From Amaurobius ferox (taxonomy: Eukaryota > Arthropoda > Arachnida > Araneae > Amaurobiidae): 64,000 bases of DNA. Shown piece after piece: positions 23,238 to 36,178 of the stretch (its first letter is position 1; the number at the start of each line of letters is the position of its first letter). The stretch is taken from positions 86,131,015 through 86,195,014 of the forward strand of contig OX578144.1 in assembly GCA_951213105.1 (NCBI GenBank). The letters are read 5' to 3'. Made by a program: the position numbers and the translations under genes. Under the pieces are notes generated by a model, which was not told where the DNA came from, ran no database searches, and worked only from the letters and a program-made list of their open reading frames with translations.

Positions 23238-24709
23238 AAGCTTAAATTGAGTGTATTTGTATGAATTAAATTGAAATTAGAAAATTAGTTGTATATAATT
23301 ATATAGTAATTTATTATATCATAAAACAATCTTAATTGCATTATTTCATTAAAATATACGTTTATTTATTTTTTTTACTCATGATGCTTTGTTTTTCAGC
23401 ATTTCCATTTTTATTGTACATTCCTGGGACTTGTGGACCACATAGATATTATTCAATTTTTAAAACTTTTACTTATGTTATTTTTTCAGCATTTCGAACA
23501 AAAATAACATAGCGACAGACCATTTCCATGAAATTTTTAAAAACATGGGGCGTTTGATGCACCCTAACTTTGCGTGAGCTAGGTGGCCTGGGTATAAAAA
23601 TGTGTTATTAAGAATGTGCATAGAAAATAATTAAAATTCATTAATTATTTCATTTTTTAATTTTATTTTCCATTTTGAAGCTTTAATGCATGTTTTATTT
23701 AAGTTTCTATTTTGAATTATATACATTTGAATTCAAAATTGTGATTCTAAAAAGAAAATCCATAATGTGCTTCATGTTATAGAAACATTATAAGACTGAA
23801 CGTGAATGGACATTTTTACTTGACTGGACATTTTTATTATTTATCAAGATACTATCACTGAATACACAATGGTAATAAATTGTCCATGATTAATTGAAAT
23901 ATCAACATTTTTATTTATTCTCAATAAATGATTTGACAATACTGCTAAATTGAAATCCGCACTCGTGTGAGAAATATAATACATTACATATTCATAAAAA
24001 TACCAATTTGACAAATATATTTTCTGAATGAATAATATGTTATTTTATTTGCCAAGTTATGCTAATTTCTGAAATTACTGTAATTCATTTCCATGCGTCG
24101 CAATAAAAAAAAATTCACATCATGACAATTTAGACAAAATTCCGTAAATTGAAAACAAATAAGATATGTAAATTTGTGCCTGGTAAACTACAGATAGATA
24201 TTTGCTATAATATGTTCACCCTAATTTAGCGAATCGAATTAACACATTTGATTAAATTGTTACTTGCGACAAGCAACTTAATTAATTTTTAAAGAATGTT
24301 TCACATTTCCAAGATAAAGTATTAAACTCTTAGGTAAATGTCTTTTCGGTACTCGAAAAATTTGATAAAACAATGGCATCACTGAAATGTTTTAGCTAAT
24401 GTAATCCATTACGTGTAACATATCTTAGTTCCCCTTAGAAACGATTTACTGGAGTTTTTAAGGGGAATTACTATTGAGTCTTTACAGTAAATACTCGTTT
24501 TAAATTAGATTTTATGTGAAAGTGAAAATTAAATTTGCTTTGACATTTATTTCTGCAGTTACTTAACAATGAGCTGTTATTCCAAATATAACGTTAATAG
24601 TAATAACTATTTATAATTTTGTGCTAAGTGTGTTGTTACTTTCTAAAATATTTATACTTAATATATATTACACTTTTTCTAACATATTTTTAAGCTTTAA
24701 TTTGAAAGC
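23238..24709. other. No gene seen
   Basis: Very AT-rich, without frames of note. It may contain the 3' flank of the transposase-like relic (for example the GGGCGTTTGATGCACCC stretch near 23548). Confidence 0.45.
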
Positions 24710-26220
24710 AAAAATCTGATATGGGCAGCACATGACTTCCCTTATATAATGCAGGAATTTATTTTTTTCACAGTTAAAAAATGATGAAAAAAATCCCCGT
24801 CCCAGTGTTTGTCACGTTGAATAGTATATTTGGCTGTCTTCCGGAAGACAACATGTAAAGTTATTTCGTACCGAATTAACTTATATTTCACGCAACTCTA
24901 AATTAACAATTATCAATATTACTAGCATCCTCAATACGTAATATAGTCCATACATTAAAATGAGGTAATAATAAATTCATCAACTAGGCGCCATTTTCAT
25001 TAACTTGATATCATTTTTGCAATTTTGATGATATTTTCGTTAATTTGGAGCCACACATCGCCAAGTTGGCGATATTTAATATAATCGCCAAGTTGGTCAT
25101 AATTGTATAAGTTGGCAAAGAGAAGAGCATTCTATAAGATACGCTCTTCATATGAAGAAATTACAAATTTGCAAAGCATTGTCTCCTATTTAGTGTCATT
25201 TTTGTCAATCTGGCAATATTTGAAGAATATGCCAAGTTTGTGATATTTTGCCAAGATATTTGATATTTTGATATTTTGCATTACCGACGGACAGAGAAAT
25301 GGATTATTCTTTTATCTGTTTTTTATGTTCTTTCCAAGATATTGCATTTTCATCAGTTAGACTTCATTTTCATTGATTCGGCGTCATTTTTATCAATTCG
25401 ACGGCATTTTCGTCAATTTGACAACATTTAAAAACTCGTCAGTTTAGAGATATGCCCCCAAAATTCGTCGCCAGAATTTCGTCAATCGCTACAGACGAAG
25501 AAATAAGTTAATCTTATAGTAGATTCTTATATCTTTTCCAAGATATTGAATGTTCATCAAATAGTCCTCATTTTCATTGATTTAGCGTCATTTTGATCAA
25601 TTTGCGACATTTCGATCAATTTGGCGGCATTTCCGTCAATTTGGTAACATTTTAAAAACTTACCAAGTTGGCTATATTCCTTCGAATTCCGCAGAACTTC
25701 GCAAAACGTGATGGATGGAGAAATTAGTTATTCTTATAGTAGATAAACGACTAATAAAGTCCGACTACAAAACTATTTACATAAAGTGCCTTCTTCCGTG
25801 AATTACGCGAGCTAGCTCCACCAGAACGATGATAATAAATTTATCCATAATGTTATATATGGAAAGTGAACATATTTCTCATTGGGTAATACTTTTTAAA
25901 TTTCGTGTTATTTTTTGATAAATTCATTTGAAAAATGTGCAATATCTCGATAACGGCTCATATAGTCTTCTAAAGTTCATATCAATAGCTTCCTAATAAA
26001 AAAACTGCATAGAAATGATTAATTACGTAATTTCATTGAAGGTATTATTTTTATGGAGATTTTTTCAAAATTTCATTTCAGAATTTGGAGGGGGAGGGGT
26101 TCTGCATATTTGATTGCGTTTAAAGACCATAGTCTTCTTGTATTCACTAATTGTAACTGTTGTAGAAAGTTTCGTTCAAATCGCTTCATTCTTTCGTGAG
26201 ATATCGTCTCCATGGACTCA

Positions 26221-26413
26221 CTGACACACACATACACACACGCACACACACACATACACACACACATTCACACATACGCACACGCACACACACGCACACG
26301 CACAGACACGCACACGCACACACACGTACACAGACACACCCGCCCACGCACACACGCACCCGCACACACCAGCTCACGCACACCCGCACCCGCACACACC
26401 AGCACACACATAA
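26221..26413 (+). repeat. Complex (CA)n tract inside R1 copy D
   Basis: About 190 bp of CA repeats with interspersed CG and CCCG interruptions. In its second half it repeats the block CACACCAGCTCACGCACACC with small changes. It is more complex than the pure tracts in the other R1 copies. Confidence 0.9.
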
Positions 26414-26527
26414 CATACAGGCATCACATAAAAACGTATAATTCGTGTTCAGTGATGCTTAAAACATACTCTCTTTCGAAAACTCGAATTCGTATTTTCG
26501 ACCACGTCACAATAATTCCATTATACA

Positions 26528-26531
<4 letters not shown>

Positions 26532-26579
<48 letters not shown>
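26532..26579. repeat. (AT)n microsatellite at the R1 hairpin apex
   Basis: An alternating AT run of about 48 bp where other R1 copies have the short loop of the terminal hairpin (arms CTTTCCTTATA and TATAAGGAAAG). The hairpin centre has apparently expanded. Confidence 0.9.
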
Positions 26580-26582
<3 letters not shown>

Positions 26583-26671
26583 GGAGATAAAACTAATTTT
26601 TGACTGTAAAAGTAGTAAATTAATTGCATCATATAAGGAAAGTCACGTTCTGCTCACATCATATTTTTTAA

Positions 26672-27253
26672 ATATTCTGATTCAAAGATAATATGTTATA
26701 TGCATTCATATAGTACACTGCTTGTGTTCGCTAAATCCACATGTTGTGTGTAGTCCGGCGTCAACCTGTAAATAATATACTTCATGAAAAATTAAATGTA
26801 AAATGCAGCCTTTGAAACGAGGAGACAGGTATTTCAATTTCAATTATTTATTAAAAGTACAATTTAAAATCATTATAATAAATATTTAAATATTAATTAA
26901 CAATTTACAAATCGTATTTAACAGTTCTTAAGTTGTTCCATATAAAATTTTAGGCTGGCGTTACTATCATGATGACAGGTGGTAATTTTGATTGAATTTA
27001 AAGTCAAATTCATAATTAAAACAATGTCCTTGTGGATGCTAAAATGCGTTCCTTTGGTTCAATGGTCACAGTCATCTGTAGGCGGTGTTGGACACAGCAG
27101 CGGTCATCAAAGTCCCCTGAACTCATACGGAGTATCAGACTGGACATATTGCCACTCTGTTCTGCTTTTGACTCTTGTCTGACAGCGTTCTTTTTGCACT
27201 CTGAATTTTCACTGAACTCCGTTCGTCTGTTATAAAGGTTCATCTGTTATAAA
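26672..27253. other. No gene seen
   Basis: No recognisable protein. The 17-bp phrase TCTGTTATAAAGGTTC is duplicated at 27226-27258, directly before the tRNA-like unit. Confidence 0.45.
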
Positions 27254-27320
27254 GGTTCGCCTGCTTAATTGAGAGTAGTTTGATCAACAAAGATCAGTGG
27301 TTTGAATCCTGGTTCGGACT
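27254..27320 (+). repeat. tRNA-like unit (decayed)
   Basis: A stretch of about 67 bp with a degenerate box A (TGCTTAATTGAGAG) and a clear box B-like GGTTTGAATCC, at tRNA-like spacing. GATCAACAAAGATC between them could form an anticodon-like stem. There is no 7-bp acceptor stem, so it is a relic or a SINE head rather than a functional tRNA gene. Confidence 0.5.
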
Positions 27321-27577
27321 TAAGGTAGCAGGAATACTTAAGCCTCTAGGTGAAATGCAGTGATCATGGAAATCTAGAAACCAAATTTTTGTATTTCTTA
27401 AATACCTATAGGTTGCGATAGCAATTCTCATTCTACGAATATTACGAAGTTTAGATGCTATTATGTATAAAAAAGTAAAAATGGAAAGATAAATTCAGAT
27501 CAAAATTTTTAACTTCGATCTTGAATCTGAAGTTGGCGATTTCAATAAAGTCTATTTCCAATAAGATGAAAATAATG

Positions 27578-27650
27578 GCCTTCCAGTAGTTTAATGGAAA
27601 TATTGCTGTCTAAACAGCGTAGATCTTTGGTTCGAATCCTGGTTGGGATC
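27578..27650 (+). repeat. tRNA-like unit (better preserved)
   Basis: Contains TAGTTTAATGG (box A-like) and GGTTCGAATCC (a match to box B), about 73 bp overall, with a GCTG/CAGC anticodon-like stem between. It starts about 324 bp after the unit at 27254, and both read on the plus strand. It is probably the head of a short retroposon or a tandem tRNA-derived repeat. Acceptor pairing is poor. Confidence 0.55.
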
Positions 27651-27767
27651 TGCGTTCCTTACAATAATAACACGATACTGTATTACTGAAATTCTAATGG
27701 CAATTGCTTTAAACGTTGGATATAGCTAGTTCAAAACTTATAAAACTTTAAAAACAAGAAAGATCAA

Positions 27768-29058
27768 ACATGCTTAAAGCATTAATTATGAAACACTTTC
27801 CAACTTCAATGCAATTTTATTTACACGTGTCTAAAATGCAATACATTCCTTGGTAATATTTTAAAACTTATCAAAATACTACATTCATTTATTATATTTG
27901 AAAACTTAAACCTTCATCGAAAAAAATGAACTTCATTGAAATGATGGCATTGACATATAAATTGCCTGATTTAAACATCTCTAAAATGTGATACATTACT
28001 CGGTAATAATTATAGAATTATCATAATACTACGATAATTTATTATATTTGAAAACTTCATCTAAAAGAACTGAAATTCATTCAAATGACGGCATAGAAAA
28101 AATAACACGCCTGGCTCTCTCTATAAAAGCAGCATTCCATTCATAAATAATTTCCCATTCATCAGAATTATATAATAATTTATTTTATTTAAAAATTAAG
28201 ACCATGGAGCTACACCACGTAATTAAACTCTATGCGTAAAACTTCATCGAAAAAAATCGTCCTTTTCTTTATAACATTAATGAATATTTGATTCATATCA
28301 GCTATGCAGACTCCATAATCTAAATGATTTTGTGTTAAAGAAATACAGCAAATGTAATACAACTCATTCTACGTATTTTGCTGTTTACATTTTACATAGG
28401 TGAAAAATAGGCTTCGATGTAGAAATAATCAAATTTGGATGAGCATTTAAACTCAAATATATTGGAATTGCGTTGTTTCAGTGTATAGATGCACAGAATT
28501 TATGCAAAAATAAAGTGGTTTTAGGACGGATACAACACTCAATATGAATTAAAAGTAACTTTAAAAATCACGATTTGAGACAAGATGGATGCCGTATATC
28601 ATTTTTAAATGGGTCATGTGATACTTTCATATCATGGTCACGTGATCGCTTCATATAAGAGGTGTTATTATTATTTTAATTTTTATTTAAAAAACTACTG
28701 AATATATTTCGCTGAATGAATTTTTTTATATATTTTATGGAAAAATGTCAATATTACCTAAAATTTTCGAAGCATTTTGTGAATTTTAAATCTGCTTAAA
28801 ATATGTTTGAAAAATTAGGTCCCATAGGGCTCTATGTATTTCATTTCTTCAACCCGGGTTCAATCCGAAACTAAATGGGTGATATTATTCAATTATATTC
28901 CCATAGGTCCTACAGACCGTCTGAACAACATACTAAAATTTCATTTTGAATAAGTCATTTTTACGGCAGTTATCGTGCTAACGGACAGACAGACAGACAG
29001 ACAGACAGAATGAACAAAGTCATAAATATTTTACAACTTTGTTGTAAAGCGTTAAAAA
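27768..29058 (+). repeat. R2 dispersed repeat, copy 1
   Basis: Begins at CATGCTTAAAGCATTAATTA and ends near ACAACTTTGTTGTAAAGCG. It shares its order of blocks with copies at 29.7, 39.3, 60.0 and 63.5 kb: ATGAAACAC-TTCCAACT, a block with TTTAGGACGGATACAACACT, AAATCACGATTT, the ATTATTTTAATTTTTATTTA block, AACCCGGGTTCAATCC, CAGACCGTCTGAACAACATA, and a GACA microsatellite (28981-29008). This copy is longer because a left-hand block of about 165 bp (ending TTATTATATTTGAAAACTT) is repeated. No protein is encoded. Confidence 0.8.
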
Positions 29059-29674
29059 CGATAAAATTGCTCACCGACCGCTGCTATTTTTAAATGAAAG
29101 TTGCCATGATGATAATACCCAGAACGCGTTCCAAACAGAAGAAATGTTATAGAGATGGTCGTAAAATTGTTTTAAGATGTATTTCTTATAAGAACTTTCA
29201 GGAACAACATGTTTACAAGGAAACAGATTCATTACGATTCATGTCAAAGATGTCTTATCGACTTTACCTTTTTCTTTAATCATAATAGGTCAAATTTAGA
29301 ACACATGTAGATATGTTTTAATACACGGAAATTCATGTAATTTTGTATTTTTTTTATATTTTGCTGTATTAAAATTTTTTTAGACTTTTATATGGAAGTT
29401 GCCATTATATCTTTATATATTTCTTTATATATTTATTTGTCTATATATTTAAGTATTTTTAACTACATCATTAGACATCGATGAGTTATTAAATGTTTCT
29501 CAAATACGTTGAAAATAACGTTATTTTGTTTATAATACATGTGTACTTGAACAAAATGAAAACATTGCCACGTACAATAAATATAATTTTCAATCTTTGT
29601 TAAAAATTGCATAAAGAAAGTATCATTTTCCTATAAATTTAAACAATGGAGATTTTGACTAATAAAGCTCGTTT

Positions 29675-30594
29675 TATTAATACTTTGCAACATAGTTGTA
29701 AAGTGTTTAAGACATTGTTTATTCTGTCTATCTGTCGACAACTGCCATAAAAATGGCATTATCAAAATGACATTTTTGCTGTTGAGACGGTCTGTGACAT
29801 ACAGGTATGCAAAATAATAATATCATCCAATTAGTGTTGAATTGACCCCAAGTTCAAAATATGGAATTCACTGAACCCTACTGGACTTAATTTTTCAAGC
29901 ATTTTTTAAGAAGAGTTCAAATTCGCAAATTACTTTTAAAATTTTAGAAAATATTCAAATTATCACGTAAAATGTGTAAACAAAATTTTTCAAAAGATGC
30001 TAAGTAGTTTTATAAAAAAAATCTTAATAATAATTACACCATATTATACAAATAGATCACGTAACTCATTGCAAGATAAAATAAGGCATCCATTTTTTTT
30101 CTCTTTGTGAAAATCGTGCTTTTTAACAAACTCTTATATTTATATTTAGTGTTGCATCCGTCCTAAAACCGCTTTATTTTTACATAATATCTGTGTATCT
30201 CAATTCTTGCCTACGCAATTACAATATTTTTTATTTCATATGATCACTAAATATTGATTATTTGTACAACTAATTCGTATGCTGAATGTAAATAGTCATG
30301 CGATTGTAAGATGAGTTGTATAAGAATGACTGATTTTTAAAAATTATTTTGTGATCTCATTGGAATGTATTTACTGGAATATAAGTGATCGTTGATATTC
30401 AATGGGTAAGCAGACGATTTTATAGCATTGTATTTTCTGATGAAGTTTTACGTTTCTATGTAAAATAAATTATTATAGTACTGTGATAATTTTAAAAATA
30501 GCAACACTGAATGTAGAGCCTTTTAGAGATGTTTAAATAAAATTGCATTTCAGTTGGAAATTGTTTCATAATCAATACTTTATGTTTGAATAAT
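29675..30594 (-). repeat. R2 dispersed repeat, copy 2, inverted to copy 1
   Basis: The same blocks in reverse orientation, from GCAACATAGTTGTAAAGTG to GTTTCATAATCAATACTTTA. With copy 1 it forms a large inverted repeat with a spacer of about 615 bp. It has lost most of the GACA microsatellite. Confidence 0.8.
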
Positions 30595-32640
30595 CTTTAT
30601 TGTTACCTTTGAAACTTATTTTGAATACTTCCAGTAATATGTCTGTATATATGTGCATGGGCTTGTGATTCCGTCTCTGTGTGTTGGACGTAATAAATGA
30701 AAATGCATTAATAAGTCGCTTCGAATCATTACAGCTAGATTCATAAATGCATGATTTGTTTTCATTCCTTATAATTATAACGCGAATTATGTGAAATTTG
30801 AAATTTTCAGAGCATTATCTGCTGAAAAGTAACTTAAAAAATCATTCTCTCAACAATATGTGTTCAGTAAAGCCAAACTCTGTGAGATAATTATGATTTA
30901 CGGCGAATGTATCCGATTTCTTACTTCCGAATGCAACTGATTTCAAAAATTTAAGCATGCTTATTTTTCCATAGATATTGTTAGGAAAATACCTGACAGA
31001 CAAATAAAATCCCAATTTCAATAAAATTTCAAGGAAAAACAGAATAATTTCAATAAAATTTGAGGAGAGACAAACTCATCTGTCTCTCCTCAATAATTTC
31101 AAAAACAAACTGCAGAAAATAATTTTAACCTTTAAGAAATCCTACTAAATGAGTTCTGTGAATCATTTAAATTTATGAAATACCTCTAAATTCATGAAAT
31201 CATCAAATGTATCGAAAAGCAACTATAAAGTGGTGTAAGTCGAGAAGTTTGATATTTCATCTCGTCTTAAATTTGCATTTTTGAGATTCCCATTTGCTTT
31301 AATTTGGGTAAATGAAGCATGAGCAATATTTGTGTAATTTAACTTTTGTTTCTAAAGGAGTTGCATAAAAAGTAAGTCTTTAAAAAAATGAAATAGAACG
31401 AAATAATATAAATTTTGATTTTGTGGTAAACGGTGAAGTATTTTCGTAGTGATGGTGGTTCTATGAGTATCCGTCTAGAAGTGTTGAGGTGTTATAGGGG
31501 AAGTCCTATTTGCAGTAGAATAAAACACTTGCCTTTTTGACAAAATGAATTTTTACTCAAAACTCCCAATTGATAATTTTTTTTTACATTTACTGTTCAT
31601 AACAGAATCAAAAATTTGAAAATGTAGTAGAAAAATATAATATTTCGAAATACAAAATCTGAAAAATATTCAGTAAAAAATAATCAGTTTTTAAAAACTT
31701 GTTATAATAGCCCATTTTTTGTGATAAAATTTCGAATATCCGTAAAATAATTATAATTAATTTTAGAAAAGCAGAAACGATTTTAAACACACAAAATTTA
31801 TTTAACACACGTGATTTTTAACACACGTAATTTAATGAAAAAAATTCGTACCACAGCATTAAGTATGCATTATTAGTTTCTATTAAATATTTTCCTTTGT
31901 CTTGAATATACTTTTTTTCACGTTTTTCACCTACCTCACTAATAACCTAATAAACCACCTACCTAAATATACTAATCTAGTTAAAAACATGGCGAAACAA
32001 ATTATATATATAAAGTGTCATAAGAATTGAGGTGTAACTTTTTAAATGTATGAATACACCAATGTATGGGATACATTTTTCAGTTATCTCTAAATATCAA
32101 ATTTAATTAATTGAATTGAATTTCTTTAATAATCCATGTCGCTTTGAGCGAATTAAAAACCCAAGAAAATGTAATATCTATGTCTATCACACTTAGAGAC
32201 AAATTTGCCATATTTGATAATTTTTAGTGTTTTGAGAGAATTAGTACTTTTGACTGAAAATATATAGCAAGGTTCACCGAAATGCGCTATTGTGTGTTTG
32301 AAATGCGTTATTGTGTTGTATAAAGTATGCTTTCTGTTATTGAATCTGTATGTTTACAGGATTATGCATATTTCTTAATATCATAGTTGTGTTCTCAGGA
32401 ACTATATTAACGCTCGATCGTAAAAACATATAGTTATAATGTCCGAGCATCAATAAGTTTCAAACATTATAATTTATTAGTATCTAAATTTTTAATCATG
32501 GTAGTATGTACAAGAATATTACTCACATACTCATTGATTTCCACATCTTCAAAATATGTGTATTTTACTCAACAGAATAAAATGGATAATAATATTTTTT
32601 CTGTAAATCTCAACCATTATTATTTGCTTTTTTAAATTTG
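30595..32640. other. No gene seen
   Basis: Very AT-rich, only short frames. A small inverted duplication of a phrase containing GAGAGACAAA(C)TC occurs near 31063-31093. Confidence 0.45.
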
Positions 32641-32695
32641 TCATTCCTGCCTCACTTTCTATAACGTTGAAGATTAGACATAGCCATTTTACGAG

Positions 32696-33325
<630 letters not shown>

Positions 33326-34825
33326 TCTAATACTAGCCGCCTTTGGCGACCAGCCTGTTCGCTACCCTTGAAAATTCTGACCGTGGCAAACTCGTTGGCG
33401 CGACCTACCAGAAAGGTGTAAGGTAACTGCTTGGAAGGCCAGGAAGTGCCACACAATTTAGACCGGAACCCATTGGGGGAGGCATCCAAAGAGACCGTAC
33501 CCTCCTTCCCCTACCACAAACCTCTCCGAAGGACTTGCAGTCCCACACGTTTAACGTGATCGTACTCCGCGTGAACACGGCTGCAGTTTTGGCAATGGCG
33601 GGAATCGAACCCGGGCCTACCGAGTGAAATTCCCGCGCGCTAACCACTGGGCTACCGTGCCATCCGCGACAATCTCCATAACTTTATTTTTATTCGGCAA
33701 TTTTGGGAATCGAACCCGGGCCTACCAAGTGCAAATCCCGCGCACTAACCACTGGGGTACTTCACCCTCCGCGATATTCTTCATAACTTTCTTTTTATTC
33801 ACCCAATTTAGACCGGAACCAAGTGGGAGAAGCATCCACAGGGGCCGTACCCTTCTTCCCCTACCACCAACCTCTCGGAAGGACTTACAGACCCACATGT
33901 TTAACGTGATCGTACTCCGCGTAAACACGGCGGCAATTTTGGGAATCGAACCCGGGCCTACCGAGTGCAATTTCCGCGCGATAACCATTGGGCTACTTTG
34001 CCCTACGCGACAATCTCCATAACTTTCTTTTTATTCATCCAATTTAGACCGTACCCTCCTTCCCCTACCACCAACTTCTCGGAAGGACTCACGGACCCAC
34101 ATGTTTAACGTGCTTGTACTCCGCGTAAACACGGCGGCAATTTTGGGAATCGAACCCGGGCCTGGTAACTGGTTGGACGGCCAGGATGTGCCACCCAATT
34201 TAGACCGGAACCCAGTGGGGGAGGCATCCACAGGGAACGTACCCTCCTTCCCCTACCACCAACCTCTCGGAAAAACATACGGACCCATATGTTTAACGTG
34301 ATCGTACTCCATGTCAGTGGCGGAAATCGAACCCGGGCCTACCGCGTGCAATTCCCGCGCGCTAACCACTGGGCTACTTCGCCCTCCGCGACAATCTCCA
34401 TAACTTTCTTTTTATTCACCCAATTTAGACCGTACCCTCCTTCCCCTACCACCAACCTCTCGGAAGGACTCACGAACCCACATGTTTAACGTGATCGTAC
34501 TCTGCGTGAACGTGGCGTAAGTTTTGGCAGTGGCGGGAATCGAACCCGGGCCTACCACTGGGCTCCGCGCGCTAACCACTGGGCTGCCGCGCCCTCCGCG
34601 ACAATCTCCATAACTTTCTACATATTCACCCAATTTAGACGGGAACCCAGTGGGGGAGGCATCCACAGGGGCCGTATCCTCCTTCCCCTACCACCAACCT
34701 CTCGGAAGGACTTACGGACCCACATATTTAACGTGATCGTATTCCACGTAAACACGGCGGCAGTTTTGGCAGTGGCGGGAATCGAACCCGGGCCTACCGC
34801 TAACTTCCCGCGCGCTAATTTGCAA
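33326..34825 (-). repeat. Tandem array of tRNA-derived SINE-like repeats (7 units)
   Basis: On the minus strand each full unit has a tRNA-like head and a GC-rich body. The head reads GTAGCCCAGTGGTTAGCGCG (box A at TAGCCCAGTGG) and then CCCGGGTTCGATTCCC (box B GGTTCGATTCC), spaced as in a tRNA. The body includes CACGCGGAGTACGATCACGT, GTAAGTCCTTCCGAGAGGTT, GGGGAAGGAGGGTACGG and GGTTCCGGTCTAAATTG. Box B copies, read on the plus strand as GGAATCGAACC or near it, start at 33601, 33706, 33942, 34146, 34322, 34536 and 34778. The head of the unit at 34146 is truncated before box A. Spacing varies (105-242 bp), so units are variously deleted. In a SINE the head would be an internal RNA polymerase III promoter. 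Multiple tandem copies are unusual for simple retroposition. The array splits the M modules. Confidence 0.85.
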
Positions 34826-35598
34826 TTTAAAATGACCATATGCTTAATTCCATCATCCTCATTCCATTGTTTCATTGTTCCATCATTTAAAATATCCATA
34901 AAATTAAAATATCCAAAAGTTAAAATATACATTTAAAAAATCCAGATCGTCCCATCATTTAAAATATAAATATAATAATTTATATAGAGCAAAGGCGCTC
35001 TATTCAGAACCGTGACGTCACCTCCACCTTGACGTCCCCACCCACCACCTTCCCTGCTTCAGCGGGGGAGAAACGAACGGAACGCCGAGAAATTTAAAAT
35101 CATGACGTCTTTAAAATTGCGATCCTGAAGGCAATTTTCATTATTTCTGGACCAGATTAGACTTGTAAGAATGCCAGATATTTCAGCTTTCTAAAAATGT
35201 AAATTATTAGTCGAAATTATGAGTACTTTTTACTATGCCAGAATTTAAAAACCAAAAATCGTTTTTTTGAGCCAAAAGTGACTTTTGTTTTAAAATCTTT
35301 AAAAAATATTAGAAATCGAAATGGAGATTTGAAATTGATATATTTTTACTCGTAATTGTCTGCTCTTTCCGATGGTGTGAGTTGTTTTTTTCTACGACGT
35401 CTGGATCGTGGAGAAAAAAGGGCAAAAAGGGCAAAAAAAGGTCGAAATCGCATAAAACATTAAATAAATAAAAAAATAATTAGAATTTTGAAAATCGGTT
35501 TTCACGTGTCCCCTTCCCTCCCCCCCGGGTCTCCGATTGCCAAATTTCGTAGCTCTCCGACGCGCGGTCGCGAAACGTATAGTGTATAAGACAGACAG

Positions 35599-35629
<31 letters not shown>

Positions 35630-35647
35630 TTGCCTTTTATTATTTAA
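34826..35647 (+). repeat. Unclassified dispersed-repeat tail with CA tract
   Basis: After a short AT-rich stretch, 34985-35647 has GC-rich blocks (GTGACGTCACCTCCACC, CGACGCGCGGTCGCG), then GACAGACAGACACAC and a CA tract (35599-35626), then TTGCCTTTTATTATTTAAG. This resembles the 3' non-coding end of RTE-type LINEs or of their non-autonomous partners, but no reverse transcriptase is seen. Short frames in it are not convincing. Confidence 0.35.
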
Positions 35648-35729
35648 GAAGATATGTCTCATTTTTCAAAATTTGTTAAAGTACTCAACGCGCACGACTT
35701 AATTTTTGTATATATTAAATTTATTATTA

Positions 35730-35771
<42 letters not shown>

Positions 35772-36178
35772 TATTATAAATACTCTTGCCCAATAAGATA
35801 CCTCTCATTTTTCAAAATTTGTTAATAATACTCAACGCGCATAATTTATATTGTACATAACAGCATTGTAAATAACAATAAATTTAATATATATAATAAA
35901 TTTAGTTTTATTGTTATTACTATTATTATTTTTATTATTATTATTATTGTTAGTAGTAGTAGTAGTATTATAAATTCTCTTGTCTAATGACACTGATTCT
36001 TAACGAGCATGACCTACATTGTACATATATATTAAATTTATTATTATTATTATTATTATTACTATTATTATATTATTATAAAATGTATTTTGCCTAATAA
36101 AAAACCAATCCCAACATTTTCTTCGAGGTATGGTCACAACTTACTCTTTCCCAATAAGATATCTCTCATTTTTCTTAT
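35648..36178 (+). repeat. M repeat modules 3-5
   Basis: Three more modules, starting near 35650, 35780 and 35985. Each has (TCTCATTTTTCAAAATTTGT)-TACTCAACGCGCA, an ATT-triplet tract and a TTGCCTAATAA or TTGCCCAATAAGATA tail. Together with modules 1 and 2 they form a tandem array of five that was interrupted at 33326-35647. Confidence 0.75.

Larger units (their letters stand above)
24710..26671 (+). mobile_element. R1 copy D with terminal inverted repeats at both ends
   Basis: The left terminus at 24710-24780 (AATCTGATATGGGCAGCACA) is matched in inverted orientation at 26602-26671 (GAGCAGAACGTGACTTTCC when reverse-complemented). This gives imperfect terminal inverted repeats of about 65 bp. 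The interior contains the R1 order, with the TTGGCGA-type block present three times (near 24990, 25330 and 25560), making the copy about twice as long as copies B and C. The structure is that of a non-autonomous DNA transposon. No transposase is encoded, and no target-site duplication could be assigned by eye. Confidence 0.7.

Noticed and set aside
28850..28880. AACCCGGGTTCAATCC block in R2 as a possible pol III promoter
   Set aside because: It resembles box B, but no box A lies 30-60 bp upstream in any of the R2 copies.
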